Of a stretch of DNA of 64,000 bases, positions 35,676-44,590 are shown in pieces. The notes beneath the pieces were generated by a model. The model ran no database searches and had not been told where the DNA came from. It was given only the letters and a program-made list of their open reading frames with translations. A program made the position numbers and the translations under genes. The DNA comes from Clostridium scatologenes (GTDB lineage: Bacteria; Bacillota; Clostridia; Clostridiales; Clostridiaceae), in contig NZ_CP009933.1 of NCBI RefSeq assembly GCF_000968375.1, forward strand, positions 558,001 through 622,000. The letters are read 5' to 3'. Position 1 is the first letter of the stretch. Every line of letters begins with the position of its first letter.

Positions 35676-36737
35676 TTGAAACACGCAATAAACCAAAGTT
35701 ATGAAAAATATACAGCAAGAAAAAGGATAATAGTTTTAATTGTTATATTGTTAATTATAGTATTTTCTATATTTTCAATATGTGCTGGATCGTCTAATAT
35801 TAAACCCTATCAAGTTATAATGACTGTTTTGGGCAATGGTGATGGAATATCAGATGTTGTAATTTGGAATATACGTCTTCCAAGAGTTTTAGCGGCAATT
35901 ATAGCTGGTGCAGGTTTATCTGTTTCAGGGTGTGTAATGCAAAGTAATTTAAGAAATCCTTTAGCTTCGCCATCAACTTTAGGAATATCTAGTGCTGCAG
36001 CATTTGGTGCAAATCTTGCTATTATAGTATTTGGAGCAGGGAGTATAAAAAGCAGTAGTGCAGATGCAGTACTTATTAATAATCCATATATAGTTACAAT
36101 TTGTGCTTTTTGTTTTTCAATGATGGCAACATTCATTATCTTAATGATAGCAAAACTTAAAGCACTTTCTTCAGAAGCTGTTCTTCTTGCTGGGGTAGCT
36201 ATTGGATCACTTTTTTCAGCAGGTATTACTCTTATTCAATATTTTGCTCAGGATGTTCAAGTAGCTGCAGTTGTCTTTTGGACTTTTGGAGATCTTGGAA
36301 GAGCTTCATGGAGAGAAGTTATTATAATGATGGTTCTTATTATAATTTCAATAGTATATTTTGTAGTAAGGCAATGGGATTATAATGCTATAGATAGTGG
36401 AGAAGAAACTGCAAAAAGTCTTGGAGTAAACGTGGAGAGAATAAGATTTGGAGGACTATTTGTAGCTTCTTTAATTACTGCAGCTGCAGTTTCATTTCTT
36501 GGAATCATTGGATTTATAGGCTTAATAGGTCCACAAGTAATGAGAAGAGTTATTGGTGGGGATCATCGTTTTTTGATTCTAGGATCTGCATTAATGGGTT
36601 CACTTTTGCTGCTTATTTCTGATACTTTTGCAAGAACTATAATTTCACCTATAGTACTCCCAGTGGGCGCTATTACATCATTTCTTGGAGCACCAATGTT
36701 TTTATATTTGCTTATGAGAGGAGATAAGAGAAAATGA
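35676..36737 (+). CDS. BtuC/FecCD-type ABC permease
   Basis: This 353-residue permease has about ten helices and the family landmarks R-L-P-R-V-L-A-A-I-I-A-G-A-G-L, G-C-V-M-Q, N-P-L-A-S-P-S-T-L-G and the C-terminal G-F-I-G-L-I-G-P-Q-V-M-R-R-V. It starts at TTG 35676, 15 bases after the methyltransferase stop. FecCD-family channels import cobalamin, heme or metal chelates. Given the setting, corrinoid or metal complex import is likely, but the cargo is not determined. Confidence 0.9.
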   Translation: MKHAINQSYEKYTARKRIIVLIVILLIIVFSIFSICAGSSNIKPYQVIMTVLGNGDGISDVVIWNIRLPRVLAAIIAGAGLSVSGCVMQSNLRNPLASPSTLGISSAAAFGANLAIIVFGAGSIKSSSADAVLINNPYIVTICAFCFSMMATFIILMIAKLKALSSEAVLLAGVAIGSLFSAGITLIQYFAQDVQVAAVVFWTFGDLGRASWREVIIMMVLIIISIVYFVVRQWDYNAIDSGEETAKSLGVNVERIRFGGLFVASLITAAAVSFLGIIGFIGLIGPQVMRRVIGGDHRFLILGSALMGSLLLLISDTFARTIISPIVLPVGAITSFLGAPMFLYLLMRGDKRK

Positions 36738-37486
36738 TTTTATCGGTACAAGGATTAAGTTTTAAATATCCAAGTAGATCTGTTCTTAAAAATATTAATT
36801 TTTCAGTAGAAAAAGGAGAATGTCTTGCAATTTTAGGGACGAATGGAGCAGGGAAATCTACTCTTCTTAAATGTATGGATCATATATTAAAACCACAGTT
36901 TGGAGCAGTGCTTGTTGAGGAAGATGAAATTTTTAAACTTAGTCCTATGAAACTTGCACAAAAGATAGGTTATGTTTCTCAACAACAAGTAAGCATAAAA
37001 ACTACTGTTTTTGATTCTGTGCTTTTAGGAAGAAAGCCTTATATTAAATGGAATGCTTCAAAAGAAGATTTGGAAATAGTGAGTAATGTTATTAATATGC
37101 TTGGACTTAAAGATTATTCTTTAAGATATCTAGATGAGTTAAGTGGTGGGGAACTTCAGAAGGTTATAATTGCAAGAGCTCTTGCTCAGGAACCAAAGGT
37201 ACTTCTTTTAGATGAGCCTACAAGTAATCTGGATTTGAAGAATCAGCTTGAGGTCATAAAAATTATTAAAGAAATAGTTAAAACTCAGCAAATTGCTGCA
37301 ATAATGATAGTACATGATTTAAACCTTGCAATGAGATTTGCTGATAAATTTGTTCTCTTAAAGGATGAAAATATTTTTGCAGTTGGAGGAACAGAGGTGA
37401 TGACATCTGAAAATATTGAAAGTGTTTATTCAGTTCCAGTAGTAATTGAGAAATGTAGAGACAATCTTGTGGTTGTACCTCTATAA
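36734..37486 (+). CDS. BtuD/FecE-type ABC ATPase
   Basis: This 250-residue ATPase has Walker A G-T-N-G-A-G-K-S-T-L, Y-V-S-Q-Q (Q-loop), L-S-G-G-E-L-Q-K and L-L-L-D-E-P-T-S-N-L-D. It overlaps the permease stop by four bases (ATGA). It has the usual 250-260 residue length of FecE/BtuD proteins. With the next lipoprotein gene it forms a complete importer. Confidence 0.92.
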   Translation: MILSVQGLSFKYPSRSVLKNINFSVEKGECLAILGTNGAGKSTLLKCMDHILKPQFGAVLVEEDEIFKLSPMKLAQKIGYVSQQQVSIKTTVFDSVLLGRKPYIKWNASKEDLEIVSNVINMLGLKDYSLRYLDELSGGELQKVIIARALAQEPKVLLLDEPTSNLDLKNQLEVIKIIKEIVKTQQIAAIMIVHDLNLAMRFADKFVLLKDENIFAVGGTEVMTSENIESVYSVPVVIEKCRDNLVVVPL

Positions 37487-37545
37487 AGTATTATTTAGTG
37501 ATTTTGTAGATAGTATAAATAATAGATTACCAGGGAGGAATGATT

Positions 37546-38655
37546 GTGAATAGAAGATTTTCAAGTTTACTAATTGTAGCAATATTTGGAGTGATGTTTT
37601 TATTTGGAGGATGTTCTTCTAAATCTACTGAAAGTTCAACTTCAAAATCTGAAAAAATAATTGTTACAGATTTAGTAGGAAGGCAAGTTACATTAAAATC
37701 TAAAGCCAATAAGATTGTAGCCATTGGAGCAGGATCGCTGAGACTTTACTGCTATATAAATGGTTCAAAGAATTTAGTTGGTGTAGAACAGATAGAAAAG
37801 GGAAGCCCCATTGGCAAACCTTATATGATGGCAAATACTGATATTGCAAAGCTTACGGTTATAGGACAAGGAGGACCTAATAATTCTCCAGATGCTGAAA
37901 AAATACTTTCAGTTAAGCCTGATGTGATTTTTACTACCTATTCTACTGATAAGTCTTCTGCTGATAAATTGCAATCAAAGACTAATATACCTGTTGTAGT
38001 ATTAAGTTATGGAAAAGAATCTACCTTTGATTCTGATGTATACAACTCTTTAGAAATTATAGGAAAGGTAACTGGAAATGAAAATAGATCAAAAGAAGTA
38101 GTTGATTATATGAAAAATTGTAAAAATGATTTAGATAAAAGGACTAAGGATATTTCTGAAAGTGAAAAACCAAGTACATATATAGGAGCAGTTTCTATGA
38201 AAGGTGCTCATGGTATTGAAAGTACTCAAGGAAATTATTCGCTGCTTAAAGCTGTACATGGAAAGAATGTAGTAGATGAGGTGGGTAAGACTGGTTCAAT
38301 TATGATAGATAAGGAGAAGCTTTTAAAATGGAATCCAGATAAGATTTTTATAGATGAAGGCGGATTACAGGTAGTAAAAGATGATTATAAGAAGAACCAA
38401 AGTTATTATAATAACCTTTCTGCATTTAAAAATGGTGAAGTTTATTCACAAATGCCATATAATTTTTATACTACCAATATTGAAACGGCTATGGCTGATG
38501 CTTATTATCTTGGAAAGGTTCTTTATCCTGAAAAATTCAAAGATATTGATACACAGAAAAAAGCTGATGAAATTTATAAACTTCTTCTTGGAAAAGAGCT
38601 TTACTCACAAATGGCAGATAATTTTGGAGGGTTTAAAAAAATAATATTAAAATAG
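37546..38655 (+). CDS. BtuF/FecB-type substrate-binding lipoprotein
   Basis: This 369-residue binding protein has a lipoprotein signal ending L-F-G-G-C and the cobalamin/Fe-siderophore-type binding fold (V-T-D-L-V-G-R-Q-V-T-L then K-I-V-A-I-G-A-G-S). I start it at GTG 37546 with GGAGG seven bases upstream; ATG 37540 is too close. The N-T-D-I-A-K-L and M-K-G-A-H-G-I-E-S-T segments mark a subgroup common in anaerobes. The cargo could be a corrinoid or a metal chelate. No riboswitch precedes this transporter itself. Confidence 0.85.
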   Translation: MNRRFSSLLIVAIFGVMFLFGGCSSKSTESSTSKSEKIIVTDLVGRQVTLKSKANKIVAIGAGSLRLYCYINGSKNLVGVEQIEKGSPIGKPYMMANTDIAKLTVIGQGGPNNSPDAEKILSVKPDVIFTTYSTDKSSADKLQSKTNIPVVVLSYGKESTFDSDVYNSLEIIGKVTGNENRSKEVVDYMKNCKNDLDKRTKDISESEKPSTYIGAVSMKGAHGIESTQGNYSLLKAVHGKNVVDEVGKTGSIMIDKEKLLKWNPDKIFIDEGGLQVVKDDYKKNQSYYNNLSAFKNGEVYSQMPYNFYTTNIETAMADAYYLGKVLYPEKFKDIDTQKKADEIYKLLLGKELYSQMADNFGGFKKIILK

Positions 38656-38677
38656 TTAGTAACTAATAAAAAATTTA

Positions 38678-38706
38678 TTGACATTGGGGACTAATAGGTA
38701 TAAATT
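38678..38706 (+). promoter_or_regulatory. Sigma-A promoter of riboswitch 2
   Basis: A perfect TTGACA (38678-38683) is followed after 17 bp by TAAATT (38701-38706). It lies about 25 bp before the aptamer. Confidence 0.7.
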
Positions 38707-38730
38707 AAAATTAAATAAAATAAAGAAAAT

Positions 38731-38888
38731 ATGGGTTTAATCTATATTGATTAATTAAAAGGGAATCAGGTGAGAATCCTGAACTATCCCGTAGCTGTAA
38801 TAGATGAATTTTAGTGCATTATGCCACTTATATATTGGGAAGGCGTGCTAAAATGATGAATCTTGAGTCAGAAGACCTGCCTATATTT
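38731..38888 (+). promoter_or_regulatory. Cobalamin riboswitch 2
   Basis: The order is TTAAAAGGGAA, GGTG...CCTG, CTATCCCGTAGCTGTAATAG, AGTGCATTATGCCACT, TTGGGAAGGC and AGTCAGAAGACCTGCCT. It is of the same subtype as riboswitch 1. It ends in an intrinsic terminator and is followed by a small gene of unknown function. Confidence 0.93.
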
Positions 38889-38977
38889 TACACAAATATC
38901 TCTACGAGCGATAGGGGGAGTGTTATAATAATGATTTTGTCGATTTGATATGATTGAACAAGATTTATTAGATTATT

Positions 38978-39009
38978 TCCTTTTAACGTTTTCGTTAAAA
39001 GGATTTTTT
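38978..39009 (+). terminator. Riboswitch 2 terminator
   Basis: TCCTTTTAACG and CGTTAAAAGGA form an 11-bp stem with a TTTT loop, followed by TTTTTT, 20 bases before the start of the next gene. Confidence 0.9.
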
Positions 39010-39028
39010 ATTTGAGAGGAGGATTTTT

Positions 39029-39508
39029 ATGAAACGATATTTTTATCAGACACAATTTTCTGATTATAAGCCAGGATTGATTACCTATTTAAATAGAAGA
39101 AATAAAGTAGTAGTGAAAATGAATAATGTATATTTTTATAAATATCTTAAGAAAATAGTAGGATTTTACAAAGATCTTCAACATTATTATGATCTTTATT
39201 CTTTAAAGGTTAAAAAAATAGTAGAACAGGATGGAATAAATTTTGAAAATATTAATGAAATTTTAAAATTTGAAATGTATTTGTATAACATTGCAAGTAT
39301 ATATCAGGACGATACTATATTTGAAGAAAATTTGGAATTTGAAGAATATATGGAGGATTGGGTCCATAAAATTGATGAAAATACTTTACTTGACTACTTT
39401 AACAGTAAGCATGATTTGAATATTTTAAATGAAAAAAAGATATTTTCTGATGTTTTTTCAAATAAGCCTAAATTGCACAACTTGTATAAGAAAAATTTTG
39501 GATCATAA
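39029..39508 (+). CDS. Unknown protein under cobalamin riboswitch control
   Basis: I do not recognise this 159-residue soluble protein. It is charged, helical and aromatic (runs such as Y-F-Y-Q-T-Q, V-Y-F-Y-K-Y-L-K-K), has no signal peptide, no cysteines and no obvious motif. GAGGAGG lies at the ideal distance from ATG 39029. It is the only gene between riboswitch 2 with its terminator and the following response-regulator gene, so its expression should rise when cobalamin is low. Confidence 0.75.
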   Translation: MKRYFYQTQFSDYKPGLITYLNRRNKVVVKMNNVYFYKYLKKIVGFYKDLQHYYDLYSLKVKKIVEQDGINFENINEILKFEMYLYNIASIYQDDTIFEENLEFEEYMEDWVHKIDENTLLDYFNSKHDLNILNEKKIFSDVFSNKPKLHNLYKKNFGS

Positions 39509-39565
39509 AAAGGTATTAACAGAATTTAAAAGTTTTTGTTAAATAGAAATTTTAAGATTCAAACG

Positions 39566-39616
39566 ATAGGTGCTTATATAAATTCATGCTATTAGAGGTT
39601 AAAAGGGAAAGTGGAG
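39566..39616 (+). promoter_or_regulatory. Truncated cobalamin riboswitch relic
   Basis: ATAGGTGCTT, 22 bases later GAGGTTAAAAGGGAAAGTGGA, reproduce the first part of riboswitch 5 (TTAGGTGCTG... GTTAAAAGGGAAAGTGGA), but the rest of the aptamer is missing. Right after GTGG the sequence passes into AGGGGGAATTATC, the RBS of the response regulator. It looks like a deletion that fused a riboswitch start to that gene. Confidence 0.6.
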
Positions 39617-39627
39617 GGGGAATTATC

Positions 39628-40044
39628 ATGTGTAAGATATTGATTGTTGATGATGAATGTTTTGAAAGAAAAACTTCTAAAATTATTATACAAAATGGAA
39701 TGCAGCAGGTTGATATTGTTGGAGAAGCTTGTAATGGAAAGGAAGCTATTCGATTGAATGAAAAACTGAATCCTGATGTTATTCTTATGGATATAAAAAT
39801 GCCAATATTAGATGGGCTACGTGCAGCAGAAATAATAAGGAATAGAGATAAAAATAAGGTTATCATATTTGTAAGTGCTTGTGAAGATTTTTATTGTGTA
39901 CAAAAAGCAATAAAAATAGGAGCAAATGATTATCTGCTGAAATCTACTAGAACTGAACAATTAGTAGAAACAATAAGAAGACATATGTATCGTAATAGAG
40001 AATACTTTATGGATAAAGCTATGGAAATACATTGCCAAGGTTGA
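39628..40044 (+). CDS. Single-domain response regulator (receiver only)
   Basis: This 138-residue protein is a complete CheY-like receiver: I-L-I-V-D-D-E at the start, the phospho-acceptor in V-I-L-M-D-I-K-M-P, V-S-A-C-E (Thr/Ser switch) and Y-L-L-K-S (conserved Lys). The sequence resembles YesN/AraC-type response regulators, but the C-terminal HTH is absent, so it is either a stand-alone receiver or the 5' remnant of such a regulator. The start is ATG 39628 behind GGAGGGGG; an upstream in-frame ATG at 39586 lies inside the riboswitch relic. No histidine kinase is nearby. Confidence 0.8.
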   Translation: MCKILIVDDECFERKTSKIIIQNGMQQVDIVGEACNGKEAIRLNEKLNPDVILMDIKMPILDGLRAAEIIRNRDKNKVIIFVSACEDFYCVQKAIKIGANDYLLKSTRTEQLVETIRRHMYRNREYFMDKAMEIHCQG

Positions 40045-40069
40045 CAAAATATTTTAAACTATAAAAAGA

Positions 40070-40098
40070 TTGACATAATTCAAAAATAGATATACAAT
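40070..40098 (+). promoter_or_regulatory. Sigma-A promoter of riboswitch 3
   Basis: TTGACA (40070-40075) and TACAAT (40093-40098) are 17 bp apart, about 30 bp before the aptamer. Confidence 0.8.
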
Positions 40099-40126
40099 TA
40101 TTATTGTAAAATCAAATAATAAAGTA

Positions 40127-40277
40127 TTAGGTTTATTTATTAATTAAAAGGGAAAGTGGTGAAAATCCACTGCAGCCCCCGCTACTGTAAACGGAGACAA
40201 GTTCTATATCCACTGGAGGAATATCTCTGGGAAGGAAGAATAAGGAAGACCCGTGAGTCAGGAGACCTACCTATTAC
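40127..40277 (+). promoter_or_regulatory. Cobalamin riboswitch 3 (no gene of its own)
   Basis: TTAAAAGGGAAAGTGG, CCACTGCAGCCCCCGCTACTGTAA, CCACTGG, CTGGGAAGG and GAGTCAGGAGACCTACCT follow the standard B12-box order, then CTTTCGGAGGGAGA. It is terminated at 40406-40430, and no open frame separates it from riboswitch 4 about 340 bases downstream. Confidence 0.93.
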
Positions 40278-40405
40278 TTTTGCCATAGTCTTTCGGAGGG
40301 AGAGAAAATGCATAAACAGTTGTCATTTTAATACTGCTATATTTTGGGTTTTTCTTGAAATTAGTTGTATTAAGTGTAACAAATATGTATTTATAATTGT
40401 TTATT

Positions 40406-40430
40406 AGAGACTTCGAAAGAAGTCTCTTTT
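40406..40430 (+). terminator. Riboswitch 3 terminator
   Basis: AGAGACTTC, a GAAA loop and GAAGTCTCT are followed by TTTT. The loop and stem closely resemble the riboswitch 6 terminator. Confidence 0.88.
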
Positions 40431-40480
40431 ATTATATAGTGTTAATTTAAATATATTTAATCCCTTTATAAAACTTAATT

Positions 40481-40512
40481 TACACTTACTTCTTAGTAAG
40501 TGTACCTTTTTT
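40481..40512 (+). terminator. Second terminator between riboswitches 3 and 4
   Basis: TACACTTACT and AGTAAGTGTA form a perfect 10-bp stem with a TCTT loop, followed by CCTTTTTTT. It lies only 50 bases after the riboswitch 3 terminator with no gene between, hinting that a gene was lost here. Confidence 0.85.
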
Positions 40513-40555
40513 TGTAACATATAGAATCTAAATTTGTGACAAGGTATATAAAATG

Positions 40556-40584
40556 TTGACTTATGTGAATTTAATGGATATAAT
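40556..40584 (+). promoter_or_regulatory. Sigma-A promoter of riboswitch 4
   Basis: TTGACT (40556-40561) and a perfect TATAAT (40579-40584) are 17 bp apart, about 34 bp before the aptamer. Confidence 0.85.
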
Positions 40585-40617
40585 GTAAATATATGATAAA
40601 AATTCAATATTATATTT

Positions 40618-40771
40618 TAGGGTGCTTCAAAATGAAGATAATAGGGAAAAAGGTTTAAAACCTTTACAGCCCCCGCTACTGTGAGTAGGTATGAAATCTA
40701 GTAAACACTGGCATGCTGCTGGGAAGTTTGGAGAGTAAGTTGATCTATGAGTCAGGAAACCTGCCTTAAAA
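40618..40771 (+). promoter_or_regulatory. Cobalamin riboswitch 4 (before the first large surface protein)
   Basis: GGGTGCTT, ATAGGGAAAAAGG, CCTTTACAGCCCCCGCTACTGTGAG, CACTGGC, CTGGGAAG and GAGTCAGGAAACCTGCCT are in the expected order. A terminator follows at 40898, then the surface protein gene. Confidence 0.93.
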
Positions 40772-40897
40772 TAATTAACAACGACTTCGGTGGGGAGTAT
40801 GTGGTAACGTATGTTTGCATAAAAATTATATGGTCTATTATTTTTTTATAAATAAAGACTATTAATGTTATGTAAATTCAATATGATAATATATTAG

Positions 40898-40923
40898 CCT
40901 GCAGGTTGCTGCAGGTTTTTTTA
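40898..40923 (+). terminator. Riboswitch 4 terminator
   Basis: CCTGCAG and CTGCAGG form a perfect stem with a GTTG loop, followed by TTTTTTTT, 50 bases before the surface protein start. Confidence 0.9.
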
Positions 40924-40972
40924 TATACTTATTTGTTAAAAAGTACACAATGAATTAAGGGGGATATTAAAA

Positions 40973-43900
40973 ATGAATAGAATAGGCACAAGAGTATTAA
41001 CAGGTGCTGTATTTATGCTAATAGTTTTAATTACAGCTTTATCACCCACTTCAATTAGTGCAGCCGCAGGGTCAGTTACAAGAATAGGAGAAGCTGACAA
41101 ATATGCAACAGCAGCTAAGGCAGCTACAACAAATTGGAAAATTAGTGATAATATAATATTAGTCTCTGGTGAAGGGTATGCAGATGCAATAAGTGTAATA
41201 CCATTAGCTAAGAAATTAGATGCACCTGTACTTTTAACTGAAGCAGGAACATTAAATACATATACAGCAAATGCTATAAGCACATTAAAAGCTAAAAACA
41301 TATATGTTGTAGGGGGAAACACTTCAGTTTCACAAGCTATAAGAAGTAAATTAAAGGAGAACTATAACCTTATAGAATTAAATGGAGACAATAGATATGA
41401 AACAAATGCTTCTGTAGCACAAAAATTAGTTGAACTTGGAGTGGATGCGAGTAATGTAATGATGGTTGGTGGAGAAGGCTTTTCAGATGCTATTTCAGTG
41501 GCCCCAATAGCAGCTGCCAAAGGACAAATATTGCTGTTAGGAAATAATAATCCCAATTCAATGAAGTCAGTTCTTAATTTTATAAGTAATAATAAATCAA
41601 AAATTACTGTAATAGGAACAAAAAGTGTTATAGATGATAAAATTTTAAATTCTTTTAGCGGAACAAGAATTGATGGTGGACAAAATAGATTTTATACTAA
41701 TTTGAAAGTTTTAAAATTGTTTAAGGATAGTATTAAAATGGATAAATTATATGTAGCAAATACAAGTGGTGATGAATATACAGATGCACTAGTAGCTTCT
41801 TCTTTAGCAGGAAGAACATTGTCTCCATTAGTATTAATAGATGAACAAGGAATATCAGCAACAACTAATGCTATGGAATATATTAAGACTTCTGCAGCTA
41901 AAAAAACTGAGTTAACTGTTATAGGTGGAATAAATACTATTTCAGAATCAACATTAAATGATATAAATAAAGCATTAAGTGATTGTGAAGCTCCAACAGG
42001 GGAGCTTACAGTTCAGTCAATAGAAGCAGTTAGTCTTAACCAAATGGAAGTTCATTTTAATACGAAAGTTGATAAGGATTCTTCTAAAAATGTAACAAAT
42101 TATAAAATAGATGGAGCTCAATTGACATTTGCAGATGATTATGGAAAAGCAATAGATGAAAATAGTGCAGTGGCAACATCACTGAATAACAATACAGTTT
42201 TAATAACTTTAGCAAAACCAAGAAAACAACTTGATAATGTAAAAGTTTCAGTGAATAAAGGAATATTGACCTTAGATAAGAAAAATTATATAGATGGCTT
42301 TGAGCAGGATGTAATGTTTTCTGATATTATACCTCCTACACTGAATAAGGTAACAGTACGAGGGAATAACCAAATAATTGTGGAATTTTCGAAAGCAGTT
42401 AATATGAAGAATGTTAATAGTATAAAAAACAAATTTAATATAGATGGGCTGAATATTGGAAGTTACGGAATGAACAGTGATTTAAATTTGACTAAGATTA
42501 AGAAACCCATGATAATGGGAGAAAAAAATTGGTCAGAAAAAATTGTATTTTATTTTGATTCACCTATTAAAAGTGGAAAGCATACCTTAGAAGTTTTAGA
42601 TGGAGATGAAAATTTGTTGAAAGATGCTGCTGGATTTACTGTAAAAAAAGAAAGTAAGGATTTTTCAATAGATAGTAACAGTACCATTCCATCAATTAAA
42701 TCTATAAAAGAAGTTGAAAATGGAGAAGTTGATATTATCTTTGACAGATCAATGGATGCGAAAACAGCTAAGGATAAATCAAACTATGAAATAAATGGTA
42801 AAAAAATATCTGATATAGATGGAGCTAGCATAAGCATCTCTAGCGGAGGAAATTTAGTAAAAATTAAATATATAACAGATGATACAATTAAAATTGGTTC
42901 AAATATAGTTTATATAAGCAGCAATATTAAGGATGCTTATGGAAACAAATTGAATGATGATAAGAGAATAAGCTTTGAACATCCTAAAAATGAAATAAAA
43001 CCAACTGTTACAAAGGTTACTGCAATTGATGGTGAAACTGTTCGTGTGCAATTTAATAAAATTGTTAATTATTCTTATGCTGCAAGCATATCAAATTATG
43101 AATTAAAAGACAGCAAAGGAATAGATATAACAGATCATATTGATAGAATATATAATTCCCAAAATGAGAACATTAAAAGAAATACAGATGTTTATGACAT
43201 TAAACTAAAAAAGATAAATCCACAGGATTCCAAAGATGATTGGAAATTAACAGGGGCAAAATATAATATTACAATTAAGCATATTATAGATACAGAAAAT
43301 CCTTCAAATATGATGGAAGAATATACTGGTAGCTTAACAGGTACTGATGATACAGCACCAAATGTAATAGGAATATATTATAGGCAAAGTAAGTCTGAAA
43401 AAAAAGATGAAGTGGTTGTATATTTTAGCGAAGCTATGGACTCCAAAACTATTATTAATAAAGAAAATTATAAATTTATGAATGGAGAAGGAGTGAGTAA
43501 GTTATTACCACAAAATGCAAGCATAATACCAGGTGGGGATAACAAAAGTGTAACAATAGAATTTCCTTCAAGCTATAAGGTTAAAATAAATACTACAGAA
43601 AACAGTAATATTAACACTGGTATGAGCAATGATGTAATTAAAATACTAGTGTTCAATGTAAAGGATGAAGCTGGAAATTTATTAAATGGGACTTCATATT
43701 CAGATAGAATATGCATTAATACCTATGGGGCACAAGTAAAAGCTAAAACAATTAAGAGTTATTATGATGGAGATGATTTAAAGGCAGATATTCAATTTAA
43801 TAGAAGTATAGAGAATTTAACTGCCAGTGATTTTACATTAGGAGGGATATCACCAACGTCTGCAAATTTTTCAGGGGATAAAGTAACACTTACATTTAAT

Positions 43901-44488
43901 AATGGGTGTGCTGCTACGGATGATGAAAGAAAAGCAGTTCCAGTGATAAGCTTTGCTAATGGAAAAAGTAATAATAGTAAAAACACAACTAAAATAGATT
44001 TGATAAAAGCTCAAGGACAAAAAGCATATCTTGGAATAAGATCAGATGCTGAAACAATTGATGAAACTGGTGCACCTATAGCTAGTTTATCTGATAAGGA
44101 AGGTAACGGTCAAAATACAATATATGATTATGAGACGGCTCCAGAAACTATTTCACGTTACTGGAGTGCATCAAGGGAGAAGAATTTAGGAAAGGTTTAT
44201 ATTACATTTGATACAGTATTAGATGAAAACAGTGGTATAGATACAAATGATTTTATGTTTGTAGGCGATAATGGAAAAAGTTTAAAAGCTGATTCAGCAA
44301 AAGTAAGTGGAAATACCATTATATTTACATTTAATAGTGGAGCAGATTTTAATAACAAAATTGGAATAAGAGTTAAGAGTACATTGTCATCAGCAATAAG
44401 AACGCAAAGAGATAGTGCTGGAAATTATGCTAATTACGTTCCATCAAATGATGATATAAAAGAAAGAAGTGTAAGTATAACATTTTAA
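40973..44488 (+). CDS. Large CWB2-anchored surface protein with SbsA-type Ig-like repeats
   Basis: This 1171-residue secreted protein has a signal peptide ending near residue 31 (I-S-A-A-A-G). Three cell-wall-binding type 2 (CWB2) repeats follow at about residues 35-335 (G-E-G-Y-A-D-A-I-S, Y-V-V-G-G-N, D-N-R-Y-E-T-N), which anchor proteins to secondary wall polymers in clostridia. From about 345 to the end lie six or seven SbsA-like Ig modules, each with an F-(N/S/D)-x-x-(V/M) core and a N-Y-x-(I/F) strand. No DUF4430 or barrel domain is present. Riboswitch 4 should turn it on when cobalamin is low, so it may scaffold or bind corrinoids. RBS AAGGGGG. Confidence 0.85.
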   Translation: MNRIGTRVLTGAVFMLIVLITALSPTSISAAAGSVTRIGEADKYATAAKAATTNWKISDNIILVSGEGYADAISVIPLAKKLDAPVLLTEAGTLNTYTANAISTLKAKNIYVVGGNTSVSQAIRSKLKENYNLIELNGDNRYETNASVAQKLVELGVDASNVMMVGGEGFSDAISVAPIAAAKGQILLLGNNNPNSMKSVLNFISNNKSKITVIGTKSVIDDKILNSFSGTRIDGGQNRFYTNLKVLKLFKDSIKMDKLYVANTSGDEYTDALVASSLAGRTLSPLVLIDEQGISATTNAMEYIKTSAAKKTELTVIGGINTISESTLNDINKALSDCEAPTGELTVQSIEAVSLNQMEVHFNTKVDKDSSKNVTNYKIDGAQLTFADDYGKAIDENSAVATSLNNNTVLITLAKPRKQLDNVKVSVNKGILTLDKKNYIDGFEQDVMFSDIIPPTLNKVTVRGNNQIIVEFSKAVNMKNVNSIKNKFNIDGLNIGSYGMNSDLNLTKIKKPMIMGEKNWSEKIVFYFDSPIKSGKHTLEVLDGDENLLKDAAGFTVKKESKDFSIDSNSTIPSIKSIKEVENGEVDIIFDRSMDAKTAKDKSNYEINGKKISDIDGASISISSGGNLVKIKYITDDTIKIGSNIVYISSNIKDAYGNKLNDDKRISFEHPKNEIKPTVTKVTAIDGETVRVQFNKIVNYSYAASISNYELKDSKGIDITDHIDRIYNSQNENIKRNTDVYDIKLKKINPQDSKDDWKLTGAKYNITIKHIIDTENPSNMMEEYTGSLTGTDDTAPNVIGIYYRQSKSEKKDEVVVYFSEAMDSKTIINKENYKFMNGEGVSKLLPQNASIIPGGDNKSVTIEFPSSYKVKINTTENSNINTGMSNDVIKILVFNVKDEAGNLLNGTSYSDRICINTYGAQVKAKTIKSYYDGDDLKADIQFNRSIENLTASDFTLGGISPTSANFSGDKVTLTFNNGCAATDDERKAVPVISFANGKSNNSKNTTKIDLIKAQGQKAYLGIRSDAETIDETGAPIASLSDKEGNGQNTIYDYETAPETISRYWSASREKNLGKVYITFDTVLDENSGIDTNDFMFVGDNGKSLKADSAKVSGNTIIFTFNSGADFNNKIGIRVKSTLSSAIRTQRDSAGNYANYVPSNDDIKERSVSITF

Positions 44489-44516
44489 TAATATTGAATC
44501 TGTAAAATACTATGTG

Positions 44517-44545
44517 TTGACTTTTTACATTTATAGCAATATACT
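44517..44545 (+). promoter_or_regulatory. Sigma-A promoter of riboswitch 5
   Basis: TTGACT (44517-44522) and TATACT (44540-44545) are 17 bp apart, about 45 bp before the aptamer. Confidence 0.8.
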
Positions 44546-44590
44546 GAAATAAAGGAATGTTAAGTAAAATATTAAAATTGAATAATAGTA

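Noticed and set aside
40156..40407. 83-codon open frame over riboswitch 3
   Set aside because: It is a translation of the aptamer and terminator region, without an RBS or protein-like composition.
40973..44488. S-layer protein with SLH domains
   Set aside because: The N-terminal repeats are CWB2 (V-G-G and G-Y-A-D-A motifs), not SLH; no SLH consensus was seen.
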